Source: Streptomyces sp. S4.7
GTDB lineage: Bacteria > Actinomycetota > Actinomycetes > Streptomycetales > Streptomycetaceae
Direction: 5' to 3'
NCBI RefSeq assembly: GCF_010384365.1
Contig: NZ_CP048397.1
Span: 3,844,001-3,908,000 of the forward strand
Length of the DNA: 64,000 nucleotides
Shown: piece after piece, positions 59,891-64,000 of the stretch
Numbering within the stretch: the first letter of the stretch is position 1
Layout: every line of letters starts with the position of its first letter
Made by a program: the position numbers and the translations under genes
The notes under the pieces: generated by a model
What the model was told of the DNA's origin: nothing
The model's database searches: none
Seen by the model: the letters and a program-made list of their open reading frames with translations, nothing else

Positions 59891-61717
59891 CTAGAACGCC
59901 GCCTCGTCCAGCTCCATCAGCGAGTTGTCGACCGACTCGGCCACCGCTCGCTCCACCGAGACGCCCGGCAGGACGTTGCCCGCGAAGAACTTCGCCGCCG
60001 CGATCTTGCCCTGGTAGAAGGGCACGTCCTTCGCGGAGGCCGTCTCCAGCTTCTCCACGGCGACCGCCGCGCCGCGCAGCAGCAGATAGCCGACGACGAC
60101 GTCGCCCGACGCCATCAGCAGACGGGTGGTGTTGAGGCCCACCTTGTAGATGTTCTTGACGTCCTCGGCGGTGGCGGTGAGGTCGGTCAGCATCTTCCCG
60201 ACGATCGCCTCCAGGTCGACTGCCGCCTTGGCGAGCGCGTCGCGGGCCGGGGCCAGCTCGGCGCCGCCGGTGCCGACGGCGAGGAACTGCTTGATCTCCT
60301 CGGAGAGGGTGTTCAGCGCCTGGCCCTGGTCGCGGACGATCTTCCGGAAGAAGAAGTCCTGGCCCTGGATGGCGGTGGTGCCCTCGTAAAGAGTGTCGAT
60401 CTTGGCGTCCCGGATGTACTGCTCGATCGGGTACTCCTGGAGATACCCCGAGCCGCCGAGCGTCTGGAGCGACTGCGCGAGCTGTTCGTACGACTTCTCG
60501 GAGCCGTAGCCCTTCACGATCGGGAGCAGCAGGTCGTTCAGCGCGTGCTGCGCCTTGACGTCCTCGCCCTCCGCCTCCTTCTTGGCGATCTCGTCCTGGA
60601 GGGAGGCGGTGTAGAGCACCAGCGCGCGCATGCCCTCCGCGTACGCCTTCTGCGTCATGAGCGAGCGGCGCACGTCCGGGTGGTGCGTGATGGTGACCTT
60701 GGGCGCGCTCTTGTCCATGAACTGCGACAGGTCGGGGCCCTGGACGCGCTCCTTGGCGTACTCCAGCGCGTTCAGGTAGCCGGTCGAGAGCGCGGCGATG
60801 GCCTTCGTGCCGACCATCATCCGGGCGAACTCGATGATCATGAACATCTGGCGGATGCCCTCGTGCTTGTCACCGATCAGCCAGCCCTTGGCGGGGTGGC
60901 GGTCGCCGAAGGTCAGCTCGCACGTGTTGGACGCCTTGAGGCCCATCTTGTGCTCGACGTTCGTCGCGTAGACGCCGTTGCGCTCGCCCAGCTCGCCGGT
61001 CTCCCAGTCGAACTCGTACTTCGGTACGAGGAAGAGCGACAGGCCCTTGGTGCCGGGGCCGGCGCCCTCGGGGCGCGCCAGCACGTAATGAAGGATGTTC
61101 TCCGACATGTCGTGCTCGCCGGAGGTGATGAAGCGCTTCACGCCCTCGATGTGCCAGGAGCCGTCCTCCTGCTCGACGGCCTTCGCCCGGCCCGCGCCCA
61201 CGTCCGAGCCCGCGTCGGGCTCGGTGAGGACCATCGTGGAGCCCCACTGCTTCTCGACGGCGATCTCGGCGATCTTCTTCTGCGCCTCGTTGCCCTCTTC
61301 GAAGAGGATGCCGGCGAAGGCCGGCCCCGAGGTGTACATCCAGATCGCCGGGTTGGCGCCCAGCAGCAGCTCGGCGTAGGCCCAGATCAGGGAGCGGGGA
61401 GAGGTGGTGCCGCCGATCTCCTCGGGGAGACCCAGGCGCCAGTACTCCGAGTCCATGAACGCCTGGTAGCTCTTCTTGAAGGAGGCGGGCACCGGAGCGG
61501 TGTTGGTCTCCGGGTCGAAGACGGGCGGATTGCGGTCCGCGTCCGCGTAGGAGGCGGCCAGCTCGGACTCGGCGAGCTTGGTGACCTCGGCAAGGATGGT
61601 CCTGGCGGTCTCGACGTCCATCTCCGCGAACGGGCTCGTGCCGTACAGCTTGTCGCGCCCGAGGACCTCGAAGAGGTTGAACTCGATGTCGCGGAGATTC
61701 GACTTGTAGTGCCCCAT
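59891..61717 (-). CDS. Acyl-CoA dehydrogenase (long C-terminal form)
   Basis: 608 residues. It introduces the 2,3-double bond into an acyl-CoA using [16 protein letters not shown] and [11 protein letters not shown] are the FAD/substrate loops, and the catalytic Glu is in [13 protein letters not shown]-terminal helical extension (about 470-600) is that of the larger FadE/AidB-like dehydrogenases. No electron-transfer flavoprotein genes are adjacent. A short palindrome at 61787 lies upstream. Confidence 0.94.
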   Translation of the reverse strand: MGHYKSNLRDIEFNLFEVLGRDKLYGTSPFAEMDVETARTILAEVTKLAESELAASYADADRNPPVFDPETNTAPVPASFKKSYQAFMDSEYWRLGLPEEIGGTTSPRSLIWAYAELLLGANPAIWMYTSGPAFAGILFEEGNEAQKKIAEIAVEKQWGSTMVLTEPDAGSDVGAGRAKAVEQEDGSWHIEGVKRFITSGEHDMSENILHYVLARPEGAGPGTKGLSLFLVPKYEFDWETGELGERNGVYATNVEHKMGLKASNTCELTFGDRHPAKGWLIGDKHEGIRQMFMIIEFARMMVGTKAIAALSTGYLNALEYAKERVQGPDLSQFMDKSAPKVTITHHPDVRRSLMTQKAYAEGMRALVLYTASLQDEIAKKEAEGEDVKAQHALNDLLLPIVKGYGSEKSYEQLAQSLQTLGGSGYLQEYPIEQYIRDAKIDTLYEGTTAIQGQDFFFRKIVRDQGQALNTLSEEIKQFLAVGTGGAELAPARDALAKAAVDLEAIVGKMLTDLTATAEDVKNIYKVGLNTTRLLMASGDVVVGYLLLRGAAVAVEKLETASAKDVPFYQGKIAAAKFFAGNVLPGVSVERAVAESVDNSLMELDEAAF

Positions 61718-61786
61718 GGCGACGGCTCCGTAAGCGGTTGGGAGGCAAATTTTTCGAACGCGTATCAGTAGTGACTCCGATGATGC

Positions 61787-61798
61787 TACCCGTCGGTA
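61787..61798. promoter_or_regulatory. Candidate operator upstream of the acyl-CoA dehydrogenase
   Basis: TACCCGTCGGTA has inverted TACC/GGTA ends around four bases and lies in a locally AT-rich stretch 70 bases ahead of the acyl-CoA dehydrogenase start. The form resembles TetR-type sites at fatty-acid genes of actinobacteria. Confidence 0.35.
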
Positions 61799-61890
61799 AT
61801 AAGATGCAACCCCCGCCGGACATCTGTGACGAGGACGACGAGGGGCACATGCGGCCCATCGGCGCGCCTTTCCTCAGTACTCTTGGCCGC

Positions 61891-62352
61891 ATGTACGGCT
61901 ACGACCAGAACGCTGGCGCCCAGCAGCAGTACGCACCCCCGCAGCAGCCGATGGGCGGCGGATACGGGGAGCAGCCGCTGTACCCCGAGCCGTCCCCGCC
62001 GTCGCTGGCGGACGCGGTGCGGGCGTTCACGACCGGGTCGCTCTCCGCCGAGGACTTCCAGCAGATCTTCGCGACGTCGAAGGTCTACTGCCCGCGCGGT
62101 GACAATCCGGGGTTCCTGGCCCTGCACAACACCCAGCAGCCGGTCATCCCGATGTTCAGCACGCTCAAGGAGCTGCGGCGGTACGCGGGCAAGGAGTCGA
62201 AGTACTTCGTGATCACGGGCGCGGAGGTGATCGACCTGCTGCCGACGGGGTACGGCTTCGTGATCGACATGGAGGGCGACCACCGGATGGTCTTCGACGC
62301 GAAGGCCGTGGAGCAGATGGTGGACTTCGCGATGCGCCGGATGTACGGCTGA
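61891..62352 (+). CDS. SseB-family protein
   Basis: 153 residues. A Gln/Pro/Gly/Tyr-rich N-terminus (1-30) precedes an SseB-like domain (LADAVRAFTTGSLSAEDFQQIFATSKVYCP, then LPTGYGFVIDMEGDHRMVFDAKAVEQM). SseB domains occur in type VII- and type III-associated and other proteins, and the function is unsettled. The start is chosen at ATG 61891, which looks leaderless (TACTCT at 61878-61883). An upstream frame exists but has no start signal. Confidence 0.8.
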   Translation: MYGYDQNAGAQQQYAPPQQPMGGGYGEQPLYPEPSPPSLADAVRAFTTGSLSAEDFQQIFATSKVYCPRGDNPGFLALHNTQQPVIPMFSTLKELRRYAGKESKYFVITGAEVIDLLPTGYGFVIDMEGDHRMVFDAKAVEQMVDFAMRRMYG

Positions 62353-62389
62353 GCCCGCTCCTCCTGAGGAGCCTGATCTTCTTCTGAAG

Positions 62390-62437
62390 AGAGGTCGCCG
62401 GGCGGACCGCGTGTGTGCGGTCCGCCCGGCGACCTCT
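62390..62437. terminator. Bidirectional terminator between sseB and the secreted-protein gene
   Basis: A perfect 21-base stem (AGAGGTCGCCGGGCGGACCGC without its last base, 62390-62410, with 62417-62437) has the loop GTGTGT and lies between convergent genes. Confidence 0.85.
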
Positions 62438-62452
62438 TCAAGGAGGGCGGTG

Positions 62453-63079
62453 TCAGCCGCAGTGCTCGGACCGCTCCTGGTCCGTCATCGGACGGGTGTG
62501 CTGCGTCTTGGTGCTCGGTGCGTCGGGCAGCGGGCCGGTCGCGTCGAACGGCACGTACCAGTAGTAGTGGCCGTAGAACCTGTCCTCGAAGTGCAGCTCG
62601 TACTGGCCGCTGACGCGCTGCATCTGCGCCTCACGCGTCACCCAGCCGACCTCGCCCGGCCGTACGTCGACGTTCGTCTGCTCCGACTCGGTGTGCGAAC
62701 TCTCCCAGGTGTGGTTGTAGTTGGTCTCGATGCTCACCTTGAACACCTCCGCGAAGCCGACCTCGGCGCTCAGTGAGACCCCGACGCTGTTGGACTCGCC
62801 CGTGGTGTCGGACCAGCCGACGGTGGATCGCTGGAGGTCGGCGGTGCAGTTGAAGGCGCTGTCGCCGACCTGGTGCGCCTCGCCCATCGACACCTCGGGC
62901 GGGCCGGAGGGGTGGAAGACGCAGAGGTCGGTGCCGTTGTCGCACTTGTCGAGCAGTTCGCGGATGGTGGGCTGTTCGTCGGCCGCCTGTGCGCTGCTGG
63001 GGGCCAGGGCCATGCCGCCGGTGGTGAGGGCGGCCGCCAGCAGGATGGGGAGCCGGGCCTTCGTTCGCCTGTTCTTCAT
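62453..63079 (-). CDS. Secreted protein with aerolysin-like beta-rich region, unknown function
   Basis: 208 residues. The signal peptide (MKNRRTKARLPILLAAALTT, ending AQAA near residue 33) is followed by a domain with four Cys. A long Ser/Thr-alternating stretch (SVGVSLSAEVGFAEVFKVS then TNYNHTWESSHTESEQ) leads into VDVRPGEVGWVTREAQMQRVSGQYELHFED. That layout, amphipathic strands followed by a P-G-x-x-x-W turn, recalls aerolysin/ETX-MTX pore-forming proteins, but I cannot confirm the family. ATG 63079 has GGAGC 6 bases upstream. The gene upstream on the same strand encodes another secreted protein. Confidence 0.75.
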   Translation of the reverse strand: MKNRRTKARLPILLAAALTTGGMALAPSSAQAADEQPTIRELLDKCDNGTDLCVFHPSGPPEVSMGEAHQVGDSAFNCTADLQRSTVGWSDTTGESNSVGVSLSAEVGFAEVFKVSIETNYNHTWESSHTESEQTNVDVRPGEVGWVTREAQMQRVSGQYELHFEDRFYGHYYWYVPFDATGPLPDAPSTKTQHTRPMTDQERSEHCG

Positions 63080-63177
63080 GGGTGCTCCGTGCTGTGTGGG
63101 GGGTTGGGTCGTACGGGGCCGGGCCGACGTGGGGGCCGGGTCCGGTCCGGGGGCCGTTGCGGCCGGGGGCCGTCGGC

Positions 63178-63681
63178 TCAGCTGAAGCCGATGGACTGGG
63201 TGCGGTCGTTCATGAGGCCGCCGATGTCGGCGGCGTTCTCGTCGAACGGTCCGTCCCGGTCACCGCCGAGCCCCGGCTCCGGGTAGAGCCAGAGCCAGCA
63301 GTTGGCCCAGGGCTGCACGGAGCTGATGCGGTTCTTCCAGTCGTCCGGAAGGTCGTACTGGTAGTTGACCCAGCCGTCCTTCTCGCACGGCGCGGTGCCG
63401 TAGACGGTGAGGGAGGCGCCGCCGAACTGGGGATCGTCGAAGAACGTGCCCTGGATGACATCGCCGGCCATGGTCCGCGGACCGTTGCCCTGGCCGCTCC
63501 TGGCGGCGTCGAGCGCTTCGGGGAGGGTCGCGAAGCAGGTCTCGGCGTTCGTGACGACATCGACGGCGCAGTGCGGCTTCTCGTCGGCGACGGCCGAGGG
63601 GGCGGTGAGGGCGCCGGTGGCGAGGAGGACCGCCGTGCCGACTCCGGTGAGGCGGGCGAATCTCGTTTGTGCGGCGGACAT
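63178..63681 (-). CDS. Secreted betagamma-crystallin-like protein
   Basis: 167 residues. A signal peptide (about 1-33) precedes a region of about 40 residues with two Cys. After that comes a betagamma-crystallin-like domain with two half-motifs (FFDDPQFGGASLTVYG and CWLWLYPEPGLGGDRDGPF). Such folds occur in Ca2+-binding proteins and in secreted metalloprotease inhibitors of Streptomyces. ATG 63681 has GGAG 8 bases ahead. It lies 98 bases upstream of the gene for the other secreted protein, on the same strand. Confidence 0.75.
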   Translation of the reverse strand: MSAAQTRFARLTGVGTAVLLATGALTAPSAVADEKPHCAVDVVTNAETCFATLPEALDAARSGQGNGPRTMAGDVIQGTFFDDPQFGGASLTVYGTAPCEKDGWVNYQYDLPDDWKNRISSVQPWANCWLWLYPEPGLGGDRDGPFDENAADIGGLMNDRTQSIGFS

Positions 63682-63915
63682 AGGCAACTCCGTTTCTGTG
63701 GGGGGAAGTTGGCCAGTTGTCGCGGGGGCTCCTGCTCGGAGGGAGCGGGGCGGAAACCGGATGCCCGCTATTGCCCGGAATTCGGGTGTGGAGGCGCAGG
63801 TCGTGTCCTGGGGCGTGACCGGTTCTGTGGGGTGACCGGGCATGGAGGGACGGGTGTGGCTACTGGATACGGCGGCCGGGGGTGACTACAGAGCGTTGAG
63901 GAAATAACTCCGGAC

Positions 63916-63944
63916 TTGCCAGATGTTTACTGTTCAACTAAATT
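63916..63944 (+). promoter_or_regulatory. Sigma-70-type promoter of the gene leaving the window
   Basis: TTGCCA (63916-63921) is followed after 17 bases by TAAATT (63939-63944). An inverted TCAA/TTGA pair overlaps the -10 region and could be a repressor site. The rest of the 288-base gap upstream shows nothing else. Confidence 0.65.
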
Positions 63945-63969
63945 GAGCCCAAAGCCAAGGAGGCCCCCG

Positions 63970-64000
63970 ATGCCCGCTGTGACCGTCGAAAACCCGCTGA
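63970..64000 (+). CDS. Start of a gene leaving the window (possibly a pirin-family protein)
   Basis: ATG 63970 follows a perfect AAGGAGG ribosome-binding site by six bases. Only 10 codons (MPAVTVENPL) are visible. The wording reminds me of Streptomyces pirin-like proteins, but ten residues are too few to be sure. Confidence 0.5.
   Translation, partial: MPAVTVENPL

Noticed and set aside
58544..61771. Open frame of 1075 codons on the plus strand
   Set aside because: It is antisense to the M18 aminopeptidase and the acyl-CoA dehydrogenase, both unmistakable. High-GC genes routinely leave such open antisense frames, and its protein is Arg/Val/His-rich without any motif.

Overview
The window is from a high-GC actinomycete, almost certainly a Streptomyces. 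Most genes have strongly G/C-biased third codon positions, and many start with GTG or TTG. Neighbouring genes often overlap by ATGA or GTGA, and several starts look leaderless. The gene content agrees: a bacterial proteasome activator (Bpa), mycothiol-type DinB/MDMPI protein, Ser/Thr kinases with and without PASTA, DUF5937, DUF6458, SseB and a K15-type DD-transpeptidase. Two ParB parS-like sites 5 kb apart suggest that the right half lies on the origin-proximal part of the chromosome. I see no tRNA, rRNA, CRISPR array or insertion sequence.

Layout. 1-1361: start of the phosphate-uptake operon (pstS, pstC off the left edge) behind an array of PHO boxes. 1372-4653: an anomalous, lower-GC insert-like segment with a frameshifted unknown gene, a divergent Nudix-like gene behind two tandem AT-rich palindromes, and an AIPR-type abortive-infection protein with an N-terminal nuclease-like fold. 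This is the most interesting part of the window. 5168-9365: azoreductase with a divergent HxlR regulator, a DUF2252 protein, a J-domain protein and a rhodanese.

9420-24511: a catabolic region. The phenylacetyl-CoA epoxidase operon paaABCDE (minus strand) is separated from paaN and paaH-paaR by a DUF5819-HTTM membrane pair and an rRNA methyltransferase. A divergent Lrp regulator then precedes a 2-oxoacid dehydrogenase operon (E1alpha-E1beta-E2). Three nearly identical palindromes, in front of paaA, between paaN and paaH, and in front of the E1alpha gene, tie all these transcription units to one TetR-type (PaaR) regulator.

24645-35943: a molybdenum-cofactor/K+ channel operon (mobA-moeA-channel), a PIG3-type quinone oxidoreductase, Bpa, a padR-ABC ATPase-permease operon with its own operator, and two secreted proteins of unknown function. 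36045-42141: divergent Ser/Thr kinases, an APH-fold protein, a PNPOx-like protein and a DevR-like response regulator. 42450-46068: a second, complete 2-oxoacid dehydrogenase operon, with a 10-bp-arm palindrome upstream and a 40-bp perfect palindrome as terminator.

46221-51963: a decayed methyltransferase locus that resembles part of an ATP-grasp RiPP cluster, a TrmH methyltransferase, the K15-type DD-transpeptidase, a GntR-MFS pair and an MDMPI-type protein. 52141-59773: a nitrilase-family hydrolase, LURP-one/MFS genes divergent from a DUF5937 regulator with its operator between, a thioredoxin-NHL protein, DUF6458 and an M18 aminopeptidase, with copies of a dispersed extragenic repeat. 59891-64000: an acyl-CoA dehydrogenase, an SseB-like protein, two secreted proteins (one possibly aerolysin-like, one betagamma-crystallin-like) and the start of a gene leaving the window behind a clear sigma-70 promoter.

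All functions are assigned from sequence motifs and family knowledge. No database search was run.
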